Shown here piece after piece: positions 50,302-58,713 of a stretch of 64,000 bases of DNA (positions are counted from its first letter, which is position 1; each line of letters starts with the position of its first letter). Both the position numbers and the translations under genes were made by a program. This DNA is from Hymenobacter glacialis. Lineage in GTDB: Bacteria; Bacteroidota; Bacteroidia; Cytophagales; Hymenobacteraceae. Location of the stretch: positions 1 through 64,000 of the forward strand of contig NZ_MDZC01000046.1 in assembly GCF_001816165.1 (NCBI RefSeq), in the 5' to 3' direction. The notes beneath the pieces are model-generated. The model searched no databases. It was given only the letters and a program-made list of their open reading frames with translations, and had not been told where the DNA came from.

Positions 50302-50532
50302 TTAGTGGTGGTGATGGTGTCCTTCGTTGGGCTTGCCAAACAGGTTTATGAGCGTGCCCACGGCGTAAAAAGCTGCCCAGCACACGTAAAGCCAGTTGAA
50401 GCCCGCGGGCATGGGTCGGCTCACAAAATAGAATAGTATCAGGTGGGCGCCGGCACTCATTAGCAAGCCCGTGAGAGCAATAAACTGGAAGCTGTTGAGG
50501 GCCGAAGGCCGGTATAGTTTGGAGTAGTCCAC
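50302..50532 (-). CDS. Small membrane protein with natural penta-His tail
   Basis: A 76-residue protein. The GTG at 50532 (MDYSKLYRPSALNSFQF) is preferred to a TTG four codons upstream. Two membrane helices (about 16-38 and 43-62 of the shorter form, IALTGLLMSAGAHLILFYF and WLYVCWAAFYAVGTLINLF) are followed by GKPNEGHHHHH and a stop. The terminal His run could bind a metal such as Ni, Cu or Zn. It lies between the gamma-glutamyltransferase and 4Fe-4S genes. No family was recognised. Confidence 0.7.
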   Translation of the reverse strand: MDYSKLYRPSALNSFQFIALTGLLMSAGAHLILFYFVSRPMPAGFNWLYVCWAAFYAVGTLINLFGKPNEGHHHHH

Positions 50533-50580
50533 GGTAAGAAACAAGTTAAAGTATAAGATGAATTAGCTAGTGTAAATAAG

Positions 50581-52464
50581 CTACCAGCCAATGCCGTAGT
50601 CCTCGCCGTGATTGCTGGAGCCACCCCAGAGGCTGCCGTGCTTCCAGTCGAAGTAAATGGCGTTGATGGGCCCACTGGTGCGGTCTTCAAAGCTTAGGGT
50701 GTACCCCATCTTTTTCAGCTCATCGCGCACCTGCTCCGGGGTGGTTTTGTTGAGCAGAATGTGGCCGGGCTTGGGTTTGCGGTCGTCAATTTTGGTGCCG
50801 CCCAGTGAGAGCCACAGCTGGTTGGTGTTGAAGTTGGCGGCCTCGGAGGCCTGCTGCACGGTCATGCCAAACTCCACTACGTTCAGGAAAAACTGCAGCA
50901 GGTTCTGGTCCTGGGTGTCGCCGCCCTGCACGGCAAAGGACAGGAAGGGCTTGCCGTCTTTGAGCGCCATGGAGGGCGTCAGGGTCACGCGGGGCCGGCT
51001 GCCGGGCGCCACCACGTTGAAGGGATTAAGGGAGGGGTCCAGCACAAAGCTTTGCATGCGCTGGCTCATGCCCACGCCGGTGTTGCCCGCCACGCAGGCC
51101 GGCAGCCACCCGCCGCTGGGCGTGATGGACACCACCCAGCCTTCTTTGTCGGCTGCCTCCATGGTCGTGGTGCCCATCCACAGGCGCTCCTGGTACTCGG
51201 CGGCGGGGCTGGTGTTGCTGCCCAGGTCGTGGGTGGGGGCGAAATTGCGTTTGGTGGTGTCCATTTCGTAGCCCCGGCTTTTCAGCAGGTCCAGGTACGG
51301 GTTTTTCTTGCCCTCAAATGGATACGGGTCGCCGGGGCCAATGCGGGGGTCGTTTTTCTGGTACTGAATCAGGCGGGCCCGTTGCTTGGCGTAGGCCTTG
51401 CTGAGCAAGCCTTTCATGGGTTCTTCGGGGCCTGCGTGCGAATCGCCGTAGTAAAAATCCCGGTCTGCAAATGAGAGGTTCATGGCCTGGTACACCGTAT
51501 GGATGTACTTGGTGCTGTTATAGCCCATAGCCTTCAAGTCAAAGTTTTCCAGAATGTTGAGTCCCTGCAGCATGGCGGGTCCCTGGGTCCATTGCTGCAT
51601 TTTGTACACGTCCACTCCCTTGTAGTTCACCATCAAAGGCGATTCTTCCAGGGGTTTCCAACGGGCCAGGTCCTGCATCGTTATTAGCCCGCCTTGCTCA
51701 GTGGAACCGCGCACAAACTCCTTCGCAATGTCGCCGGTATAGAACCGGTCGTAGGCAGCCATGATGGCCTGCTTGCGGGTTTTGCCTTTTTTGAGGGCTG
51801 CTTTTTCGGCGTCCACCAGCTTGGTCAGCGTCTGCAACAGGTCTTTCTGCACGAATATTTCGCCGGCTTCGGGCGCTTCCCGCGTCTGGCCGGGGTGGGT
51901 CAAAAACAGCTTTTTGCTGTATGGCCACTGCTTTAGCAGGTCTTTGTTTTTCTCAATGCTGTTGGCCGTCTGGGCTTCTATGGGGTAGCCGGCGGCCATT
52001 TCCAGGGCCGGGGCCAGCACCTGCTCCAAACTCAGGGTGCCGTAGTTGGCCAGCATGTGCATGAGTCCGCCGGGCGTGCCGGGCGTGGTGGCGGCCAACG
52101 GGCCGTTCTGCGGAGGAAAGTTGTAGCCTTTGTTTTTGAAAAATTCGGGTGTTGCGCCGGTGGGGGCCACGCCCATGGCGTTGATGGCAATTACCTTTTT
52201 GGTCTTGGGGTTGTAAATGAGGGCCTGGGTTTCGCCGCCCCAGCTCAGCACGTCCCACATGGTGCAGGTGGCGGCCAGCATGGCGCAGGCCGCGTCCACG
52301 GCGTTGCCGCCTTTCTGAAATGTCATGGCCCCGGCCGTGGCCGCCAGGGGCTTGCCGGTTATGGCCATCCAGTGCTTGCCGTGCAGGGGCGGTTTCTGGG
52401 TCTGTTGGGCCACGGCGGGCAACGAGAACACCAGTTGGGCCAGGAAGATGTACAGAATTTTCAT
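50581..52464 (-). CDS. Gamma-glutamyltransferase family protein
   Basis: A 627-residue exported member of the gamma-glutamyltransferase (Ntn hydrolase) family. The signal peptide is MKILYIFLAQLVFSLPAVAQ. The large-subunit block AMTFQKGGNAVDAACAMLAATC is conserved. The autocleavage region is in MGTTTMEAADKEGWVVSITPSGG, where the usual Thr-His is Thr-Met, so this is an atypical member whose activity is not certain. The small subunit keeps the oxyanion-type Gly pair in ITPSGGW. It may act on gamma-glutamyl peptides or similar amides in the periplasm. Confidence 0.87.
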   Translation of the reverse strand: MKILYIFLAQLVFSLPAVAQQTQKPPLHGKHWMAITGKPLAATAGAMTFQKGGNAVDAACAMLAATCTMWDVLSWGGETQALIYNPKTKKVIAINAMGVAPTGATPEFFKNKGYNFPPQNGPLAATTPGTPGGLMHMLANYGTLSLEQVLAPALEMAAGYPIEAQTANSIEKNKDLLKQWPYSKKLFLTHPGQTREAPEAGEIFVQKDLLQTLTKLVDAEKAALKKGKTRKQAIMAAYDRFYTGDIAKEFVRGSTEQGGLITMQDLARWKPLEESPLMVNYKGVDVYKMQQWTQGPAMLQGLNILENFDLKAMGYNSTKYIHTVYQAMNLSFADRDFYYGDSHAGPEEPMKGLLSKAYAKQRARLIQYQKNDPRIGPGDPYPFEGKKNPYLDLLKSRGYEMDTTKRNFAPTHDLGSNTSPAAEYQERLWMGTTTMEAADKEGWVVSITPSGGWLPACVAGNTGVGMSQRMQSFVLDPSLNPFNVVAPGSRPRVTLTPSMALKDGKPFLSFAVQGGDTQDQNLLQFFLNVVEFGMTVQQASEAANFNTNQLWLSLGGTKIDDRKPKPGHILLNKTTPEQVRDELKKMGYTLSFEDRTSGPINAIYFDWKHGSLWGGSSNHGEDYGIGW

Positions 52465-52624
52465 ACCGGGAAAGCTTATGGGGTTGCGGATGAGGTGTTT
52501 AGAAAATCAATCGGGACAGAAGCTTGCACTTACGGGTGGCGGGCAGGCTACGTGGTGGCCTGCTTTGCAAAGCATTGGCAACCACAAGCAGCCGGATACA
52601 AGGCTGAGCCCCAACAGCTCACCG

Positions 52625-53959
52625 TCACCGGTTCATTGAAAACAACCCCTTGCGCCGCTTAAGTGCAATGGGCTGCGTGGGAAACTGGATATTGTAAGCG
52701 GCCACCATAGCCTTCTCGTGCTGCGTAAAGAATTCGGGGTCGAAATTGGCCCGGCCAAACTCGGCCATTACCGCGGCAATGGGTACCTGCTGTGCAATCC
52801 ACTGCTCACATACGGCGTGGCGCAGGCGCAGGCCCATGGCGTTGAAGCCCAGCACGGCGTGCGGGGCCTCGGCGCGGTAGTACACCCGCAACGCTACCCG
52901 CGCCGATGGATGTTCCCAGTACAGACTTTCCACGCCCGCTTCGGCCTTGGCCGGGGCTTGGCCGTAGGTCTGGTATTCGAGGTTGAAGAACTTGGCCGAG
53001 TTGAACCAGATGCCGCGCCGGTAGGCAGTATCCTGCCCGCAAATGGTGTGAGCCACGGTTTCGCCCTGCATGCGGCCGGTGTACCAGAGCTGCTCCACCG
53101 GCACCTGTCCGGCGGCAGGCTGGCGGTGCTGGGCACAGTCGCCGGCGGCGTACACCTGCGGCGCGCTGGTGCGCAGGAACTCGTCGACCAGAACACCCCG
53201 GTCGGTTTCAATGCCAGACGGTTTGGCCAGCCCCAGGTTGGGCGCGACGCCAATGGCGAGGCCCACCCACTGGCAGGCAATTTCTTCGCCGGCGGTGGTC
53301 ACCACGGCCCGCACCCGACCCTGGTCGTCGCCCAGAATCTCGCGCATCTCGGTGCCGTAGCGCACCAGCACGTGGTTTTCGGCAAACTGCCGGTCTACCA
53401 GGTTGCCTTCGGCAGGAGGCAGCACCGCCGACCAGTAGTAGGCTTCACGCACTAGCACCACGGGCTCTATGCCGCGGGTGTGCAGCATTTCGGCCAGCTC
53501 CACGCCAATGAGGCCGCCGCCCACCACCACGCCCCGGCTGATGCCGTGGGTGTCGCGGGTAATGGCGGCCAGGTCGTTCAGGTTATACAGCCCCTGCACG
53601 CCGGCCAGGTTCTCGCCGGGCCAGCCAAAGCGCTTGCTCTCGGAGCCGGTGGCCAGCAGCAGGTGGGTGTAGGGGAGGGTGGTGCCGTTGTCGAGCGTGA
53701 CGTACCGGTCCGCGGTATCCAAGGCCGTGGCCGTGGCGTGCACCAATTCCAGACGGTTCTCGGTCCAGAACCAGTCCTCATACGGCTTGATGTCTTGCGG
53801 CCGCATGTGGCCCATGTACACGTACATGAGCGCCGTGCGCGAGTAGTGGTGCGTGCTTTCCGACGAGACGAGCGTAATTCTCGCTTCCGGACGCAGGCGG
53901 CGCACCGTGAGCGCACAGGTCACGCCCGTGATGCCGTTGCCAATGATAACCAGATGCAT
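52625..53959 (-). CDS. FAD/NAD(P)-dependent oxidoreductase
   Basis: A 444-residue pyridine-nucleotide flavoprotein of the NADH:ferredoxin-reductase-like group. FAD motif MHLVIIGNGITGVTCALTVRR (1-21), GxxP-like HLLLATGSESKRFGWPGEN, the NAD site VVVGGGLIGVELAEML, and the second FAD motif TSAPQVYAAGDCAQHR are all visible. It has no redox-active Cys pair. It heads the minus-strand run that continues with a GGT-like protein, a small membrane protein and a 4Fe-4S membrane protein. A role in feeding electrons to that protein is inference. Confidence 0.9.
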   Translation of the reverse strand: MHLVIIGNGITGVTCALTVRRLRPEARITLVSSESTHHYSRTALMYVYMGHMRPQDIKPYEDWFWTENRLELVHATATALDTADRYVTLDNGTTLPYTHLLLATGSESKRFGWPGENLAGVQGLYNLNDLAAITRDTHGISRGVVVGGGLIGVELAEMLHTRGIEPVVLVREAYYWSAVLPPAEGNLVDRQFAENHVLVRYGTEMREILGDDQGRVRAVVTTAGEEIACQWVGLAIGVAPNLGLAKPSGIETDRGVLVDEFLRTSAPQVYAAGDCAQHRQPAAGQVPVEQLWYTGRMQGETVAHTICGQDTAYRRGIWFNSAKFFNLEYQTYGQAPAKAEAGVESLYWEHPSARVALRVYYRAEAPHAVLGFNAMGLRLRHAVCEQWIAQQVPIAAVMAEFGRANFDPEFFTQHEKAMVAAYNIQFPTQPIALKRRKGLFSMNR

Positions 53960-54527
53960 GACGATGGGCAGCAGGATGTAAGTGAGAAGCTAATAGCCAA
54001 ATGTAGGCGGTGAGGCCGCAAATTTCACTGCCGGAACCCGGCTGGTTTGTGGCTCATTCACAGGATTGCTGGTATCTCAACACTGCCGCTTCGGTCTTGT
54101 TCAAAATCCCTAGACACATCCGCCCGGCTTTGTGAACGGGACTTAAAGTGCCATTCGCCGCCCCGATGCATGGTAGTTAGTGCCGCGCTTTTTCAAGATT
54201 TAAGGCAATAGCCTGATGCAAAATGTTGCGTCTGTTCAATACTGCTCTATCAGCAAAAAAATGTGGTAGCAGCAACGTACTAAAGGCCCGCTAATAGATA
54301 AGGTGACCAAGCTGCTAGCGCAGCTAAACCGGCCCAAAAGGTATATTATGCGCAAAAAGCCCCAGACTATTTTTGGGAATCAACCAGCCTTAAAACGGGA
54401 AAGCAGAACAATGGCGCACTTCTGAAATTCAGCATTATTCCCTAAACGGGAATGTTGTTGCTATCTGAATCCTGGAAGGGTGCAAGGCAGTAGTTTCAGC
54501 ATTAACAACTGCTTCAACCCTCCCGCT
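53960..54527. other. Gene-free 568-base spacer
   Basis: No gene recognised. It lies between divergent operons (oxidoreductase and DUF547). It is poorer in GC than the coding DNA, especially after 54180. It has an AT-rich run with several short palindromic words (AAAACGGGAAAGC and CCCTAAACGGGAATG near 54400-54450). It may hold two divergent promoters or a small RNA, but no element could be named. Confidence 0.45.
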
Positions 54528-55292
54528 ATGAACAACCTTTTCTCTTCGATTAAGCGTTGGGCCACGTTTCTCACCTTGGTCCTGATTTGTGATTTGCCCG
54601 TGCCTGTGGCTGCGCAGCAAGCGCCAGCTACGGACGTTATTACTGCCAAAACCACCGCCTTCCTGCATAAATATGTGAACAAGGAAGGCAAGGTAAATTA
54701 TGCAGGAATCAAGCGCAGCCCCGCGCAGCTGAACGAGTTGCAGCAGGCCATAGCCGCATTTGATGTGACCAAGGCTGAGATGGCCGACCAGTACGCCTTT
54801 TACCTCAATGCCTACAATGTGCTGGTAATAGGCGAAATCGTGGCGCATTACCCGTTGCAATCGGTGCAGGACATGCCCGGCTTCTTCAACAGAACCCAAC
54901 TGGAGGTGGGCCGCGAGCAGCTCACCCTCGACCAGATAGAAAACGATAAGCTGCGCAATATCTACGCCGACCCGCGCCTCCACTTTGCGCTGGTGTGCGG
55001 CACCAACAGCTGCCCGCGCCTGAGCCGCACCGCTTACGTGGGCAAGAACCTATTCGTGCAACTCAACGACCAGGCGAAGTTTGTGCTGCTCGACCCCGCT
55101 TACGTGAAGGTAGACGAGGCCCGGCAGGAGGTGAAGCTGCCCGAAATTTTTAAGTGGTATGAAGCCGATTTCAGTACCGCCACCAAACCCGGCGTGATGT
55201 TCGTGAACCAGTTCCGCAAAGACGCCCGCGTGCCCACCTGGTACGCCGTAGACTACCAGCCTTACAACTGGGGCCTGAACGACCAGAAATAG
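54528..55292 (+). CDS. DUF547 exported protein
   Basis: A 254-residue DUF547 protein of unknown function, common in Bacteroidota and plants. The start at 54528 (MNNLFSSIKRWATFLTLVLICDLPVPVAAQQ) gives a signal peptide. Conserved family segments: NYAGIKRSPAQLNELQQAI, QYAFYLNAYNVLVIGEIV, RLHFALVCGTNSCPRLSRTAY, with the Cys-Gly-Thr-x-Ser-Cys-Pro block. The end holds FKWYEADFS and WYAVDYQPYNWGLNDQ. The CGTNSCP motif resembles a thiol active site, but no activity is known. Confidence 0.9.
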   Translation: MNNLFSSIKRWATFLTLVLICDLPVPVAAQQAPATDVITAKTTAFLHKYVNKEGKVNYAGIKRSPAQLNELQQAIAAFDVTKAEMADQYAFYLNAYNVLVIGEIVAHYPLQSVQDMPGFFNRTQLEVGREQLTLDQIENDKLRNIYADPRLHFALVCGTNSCPRLSRTAYVGKNLFVQLNDQAKFVLLDPAYVKVDEARQEVKLPEIFKWYEADFSTATKPGVMFVNQFRKDARVPTWYAVDYQPYNWGLNDQK

Positions 55293-55401
55293 CGCGGTTC
55301 TCAAGGGCGCTGCTGCCCAGCGGTATCGTAACTGAATGCAAGGGGATTCGTAAGCCTGAGAAGTAAAAAAGAACTTCCTCATCCACTTTTCCCCCACATA
55401 T

Positions 55402-55833
55402 ATGATACCCGATGATATTTCCGGCAACGGCACCGATACCGACGAAGGCGAGCACGCCCGCATAACGGAAAACAAGGATTTTGTTAAAAACGAAGAGCTC
55501 GAAAAGCAGAAAGAGTACAAGCAGGACCAGAGCAACAACAAATCGAGCAACGACCCCTCGGCGGCCCGCAACACCGGCGCCAACGGCTACACCGAGCGCA
55601 GCAACCAAAAAGACCAGCTCGAAAACCTGCACATCGGCGGGTCAGAACTTAGTCCCCAGGGCGGCAACGACCATACCGGCGCCGGCGAGCAGGCACAAGG
55701 CCCTGGCTTTGAGGTGGAGGGCAGCGTCGAGTTGGACCACAAGCTGCGCACCCGCGAGCAGCCCTTTGGCGCTCCTGCTCCTACCGGCCCGGCCACGCCC
55801 GCCGGCCCAAGCGAAAGCATCAGCGACAACTAA
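55402..55833 (+). CDS. Disordered hydrophilic protein, unknown
   Basis: A 143-residue highly charged, low-complexity protein without signal peptide, membrane helix or aromatic core. It is rich in Glu, Asp, Asn, Gln, Gly and Pro (DDISGNGTDTDEGEHAR, EELEKQKEYKQDQSNNKSSND). It resembles hydrophilic stress or desiccation-type proteins, or a regulatory tail, but no family was recognised. An overlapping frame is open in the same region; this one has the natural Bacteroidota start context and compositional sense. A terminator follows 38 bases after the stop. Confidence 0.7.
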   Translation: MIPDDISGNGTDTDEGEHARITENKDFVKNEELEKQKEYKQDQSNNKSSNDPSAARNTGANGYTERSNQKDQLENLHIGGSELSPQGGNDHTGAGEQAQGPGFEVEGSVELDHKLRTREQPFGAPAPTGPATPAGPSESISDN

Positions 55834-55871
55834 GCCCACCGGCAGCCGCCGAACGAGCTACAAGCCCACGA

Positions 55872-55901
55872 GCGGGGCCGGTGCGCAAGCGCCGGCCCCG
55901 C
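55872..55901 (+). terminator. GC-rich terminator
   Basis: GCGGGGCCGG (55872-55881) pairs with GCCGGCCCCGC (to 55901) around a 9-base loop, followed by TTCTTATG. It lies just after the disordered-protein gene. Confidence 0.7.
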
Positions 55902-56145
55902 TTCTTATGTGGCAGCCACGCGGCCCTTATGCCGTTCTCCCCCGAAGCAGATGTTGCAAATTCACCCGTGGAGACATCAGTGGGGAATTGGATAGAACCA
56001 ATGACGGGTACATAAAAATTATTTGACTAATATTGAGGATAATGTGCTAAAATGTTAACTTGCGTGTCGTATGCGGGCTGATGCGTTCAATCAGCTGTTA
56101 ATTATGACTTGCGTTTAATGTCCTTTTAAATTTCATTTTGAAACT
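55902..56145. other. AT-rich leader before the anchored CarboxypepD_reg gene
   Basis: 244 bases with no gene, markedly poorer in GC from 55980 on. It contains a hairpin GCTGAT/ATCAGC (56077-56095) and several AT-rich words. It is probably the promoter and leader of the next gene. No TAnnTTTG box with a good -33 was found. Confidence 0.4.
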
Positions 56146-56880
56146 ATGAATCAGGAAAATCTACCCAAATTGGAAGAGGAAGTATACAACCCCAACCTGG
56201 ACGCCCAGGACGAGGAAGTAACCTCAGGCGGCAACAGTAAGCTGCTGTATATGCTGGCGGCATTGGTGCTGGCGCTGGTGGTGGGCTACGTGGCCCTGCC
56301 CAAGGGCGGCGGCGATGGTCTTGCTTCCGTGACGCCCTCATTTATGCTCGACGACGCCGCGGTGATGGCCACGGCCCCCACCGCGGCCGATAGCATCGCG
56401 GCTGGCTTAAAGCCCGTAGCGCCAGTGGCCCAGAGCGCAGTGACCGAAGACGTTAAAGCCGCTGCCAAAACAGAGGCAGTGGTTCGCTCCGTAGCGGCCG
56501 CCACGCCCGGGGCCGCGCCCACAAGTGAGGTAGCAGCAGCACCAGCGCCCGCCGCCGCCGAAGAAGAAGAAGCCCCGGCTCCGGCTGCCCCAGCCCCCGT
56601 TGTCGCGCCTGCCGCCCCCGCCTCCATAACGCTTTCGGGCCGCATTGAGGACGAGAACGGCCGCCCCATGGTGGGCGCTACCGTGTTGCTGCGCGGCAGC
56701 ACCAAAGGCACCAGCACCGATGGCAACGGCAATTACACCCTGGAAGTACCCGGCGGCAACGACCGCACCCTTATCTACGGCTACGGTGGCTACGAAGACG
56801 AACTGGTTCGCGTCAACGGTTCCAAGCCCGTGAACGTAACCCTAACGCCCCGTGCCAAGGCGGGCCGGAAGCGCCGCTAA
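56146..56880 (+). CDS. Membrane-anchored CarboxypepD_reg domain protein
   Basis: A 244-residue protein with an acidic cytoplasmic N-terminus (1-32), one membrane helix (about 33-51, LLYMLAALVLALVVGYVAL), an Ala/Pro-rich periplasmic stalk (about 60-165), and a C-terminal CarboxypepD_reg-like domain (SGRIEDENGRPMVGATVLLRG...GNYTLEVPGG, about 165-235) ending in basic residues. The type II anchor plus Pro/Ala stalk plus domain recalls TonB-like or envelope-sensor proteins. The same domain leads SusC-type TonB receptors, so this protein could interact with them. A good bidirectional terminator follows. Confidence 0.82.
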   Translation: MNQENLPKLEEEVYNPNLDAQDEEVTSGGNSKLLYMLAALVLALVVGYVALPKGGGDGLASVTPSFMLDDAAVMATAPTAADSIAAGLKPVAPVAQSAVTEDVKAAAKTEAVVRSVAAATPGAAPTSEVAAAPAPAAAEEEEAPAPAAPAPVVAPAAPASITLSGRIEDENGRPMVGATVLLRGSTKGTSTDGNGNYTLEVPGGNDRTLIYGYGGYEDELVRVNGSKPVNVTLTPRAKAGRKRR

Positions 56881-56930
56881 TGGTGCCGCGCCGTGCGGGT
56901 AGCCTCAAACGCCTGCTCGTGTAATTGCCA

Positions 56931-56968
56931 CCAAAAAAGGCTTCCCCGTACGGGGAGGCCTTTTTTGG
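56931..56968. terminator. Bidirectional intrinsic terminator
   Basis: CCAAAAAAGGC and GGCCTTTTTTGG close a stem whose inner part is TCCCCG/CGGGGA. It ends the CarboxypepD_reg gene (+) and can end the convergent permease gene (-). Confidence 0.9.
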
Positions 56969-56993
56969 TGCAGCTGGTACGTCCAGACTGATG

Positions 56994-58466
56994 CTACGTG
57001 TGGCTGCCGAACCGGCGGCCGAAGAGGAAATACACGGGTATGCCAAAGGCCGTAAGGGCCAGGCCGCGACGTGAGAATTCGGCTGTATCAGGAGCAAAGA
57101 GCAGGATGATGCAGAAGGCGGAAGCCAGCAGCACGTACAGGCCCGGCACCAGGGGATAGCCCCAGGCGCGGTAGGGGCGGGGTGCCTCGGGGCGCGTGCG
57201 GCGCAGCACAAAAATGCCGATGATGGTGACCACGTAAAACAGGATAACCGAGAACATGACGTAGTCGAGGAGCTGCCCGTACTTGCCGCTCAAACACAGC
57301 AGGCAGGCCCACAGGCACTGGGCCCACAGCGCCCGGCTGGGTACGCCCGCGCCGTTGAGGCGGGCCAGGCCGGGGAAAAACAGGCCGTCTTTGGCCATGG
57401 CGAAGTAGGCACGGGCGCCGCTCAGAATGATGCCGTTGTTGGCCCCGAAGGTGCTCAGCATGATGAGCACGGCCATGACGTAGGCGCCGGCCCGGCCGAG
57501 CACCGATTCGGCCACGGCGGTGGCTACACGGTCGTCGGTGGCGTACATAATGCCCCGGCCGGCCAGCGTGGTGGCATCGGGCGTGCCTTCCAGCGGCAGC
57601 ACCAGTAAGTATACCACGTTGATGAGAATGTAGAGCACCGTGACAATGGCCGTGCCAATGGCCATGCTGCGAACCAGGGTACGCTCGGGGTTCTGAATTT
57701 CTTCGCCGGCAAAGCCGATGTTGTTCCACGAGTCGGAGGAGAACAGCGACCCGGTCATGGCCATGCCAATGGCCACCACCAGCGTGGTGCCGCTGATGGG
57801 CACCGTGGGCAGCGAGAGGCCCGGTGCCGCGTGCCGGCTAGCCGACCACAGGTCGGTGAAGTTGGCAGCAATGGCGTCGGAGTTGAGGCCCAGCGCCACG
57901 CCGAGGATTATGAGCAGGCCCAGCGCCACCAGCTTGGTACTGCCCAGCACGTTCTGAATGAGCTTGCCGGTGCGCACGCCCTGCGCGTTGAGGGCGGTGA
58001 TGCCCACAATGAGGGCAATGGCCAGCATCTGCACCGTGCTAAACTCAAACGAGCCCACCGAAAACAGGATGTTGCTCACGCTGAAATACGGCAGCAGCAC
58101 CCCCGTAAACTTGGCGAAGGCCACGGCCACGGCCGCAATCACGCCGGTCTGAATCACGAGGAAGAGCGTCCAGCCGTAGAGGAACGCGGTGAGGCGCCCG
58201 AAAGCCTCGCGCAGGTACACGTACTGGCCGCCCACTTTGGGAAACATGCTGGCCAGCTCGCCGTAGCTGATGGCGCCGGCCATGGTGATGACGCCCGTGA
58301 GCAGCCACACTACCAGCAGCCAGCCCGCCGAGCCCACCTTGCGGGAAATGTCGGCCGAGACGATGAAAATGCCCGAGCCAATCATGCTGCCCGTGACGAG
58401 CATGATGGCATCGAAGAGGGTGATGGCCCGTTGGAAATGGGGTTGTGAGGGTTGAGATTCGGTCAT
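56994..58466 (-). CDS. APC-family amino-acid permease
   Basis: A 490-residue polytopic transporter of the amino acid-polyamine-organocation family with about 12 helices. The first helix has the substrate-binding motif ITLFDAIMLVTGSMIGSGIFIV (GSGI), then GAISYGELASMFPKVGGQYVYLREAFG, which is typical of the APC/LAT group. The sequence GEEIQNPERTLVRSMAIG in mid-protein is also a family hallmark. The transported amino acid cannot be told. Its leader on the minus strand holds no recognised riboswitch. Confidence 0.93.
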   Translation of the reverse strand: MTESQPSQPHFQRAITLFDAIMLVTGSMIGSGIFIVSADISRKVGSAGWLLVVWLLTGVITMAGAISYGELASMFPKVGGQYVYLREAFGRLTAFLYGWTLFLVIQTGVIAAVAVAFAKFTGVLLPYFSVSNILFSVGSFEFSTVQMLAIALIVGITALNAQGVRTGKLIQNVLGSTKLVALGLLIILGVALGLNSDAIAANFTDLWSASRHAAPGLSLPTVPISGTTLVVAIGMAMTGSLFSSDSWNNIGFAGEEIQNPERTLVRSMAIGTAIVTVLYILINVVYLLVLPLEGTPDATTLAGRGIMYATDDRVATAVAESVLGRAGAYVMAVLIMLSTFGANNGIILSGARAYFAMAKDGLFFPGLARLNGAGVPSRALWAQCLWACLLCLSGKYGQLLDYVMFSVILFYVVTIIGIFVLRRTRPEAPRPYRAWGYPLVPGLYVLLASAFCIILLFAPDTAEFSRRGLALTAFGIPVYFLFGRRFGSHT

Positions 58467-58713
58467 ATAAAACAGAGATTTTTGTCAAAGAAAAGCAAAA
58501 GACCCGCTGTAGGAGGCAGGTCCGGGTTAGCGGAGCCGTGATTAGGTCGGATTTCGGTCGGCAAGGCCCCAAGGTGCAAGCGTCTGCATTGAGCAGTTTT
58601 GGCGAGTCAGCCTCAATGTGGCGCTCCCCGAGAGAAAAGGCTGTCCGCTGTTGCACAGTACAATAAGGAGAAACCAAGCACGTTCTCCATACTTACAATA
58701 ACTATTGTTATCT
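58467..58713. other. Divergent 247-base spacer
   Basis: No gene. It lies between the permease and the exported protein gene. It contains a hairpin GGAGAA/TTCTCC (58668-58689) 25 bases before the exported-protein start, and short stems near 58505-58535. No named regulatory RNA was recognised. Confidence 0.4.

Noticed and set aside
55481..56026. An overlapping plus-strand frame of 181 codons rich in Thr, Ala, Pro and Arg
   Set aside because: It crosses a terminator hairpin and has reversed-bias composition; the 55402-55833 frame fits better.
58467..58680. A riboswitch ahead of the permease gene
   Set aside because: Only short stems were seen and no known aptamer core.
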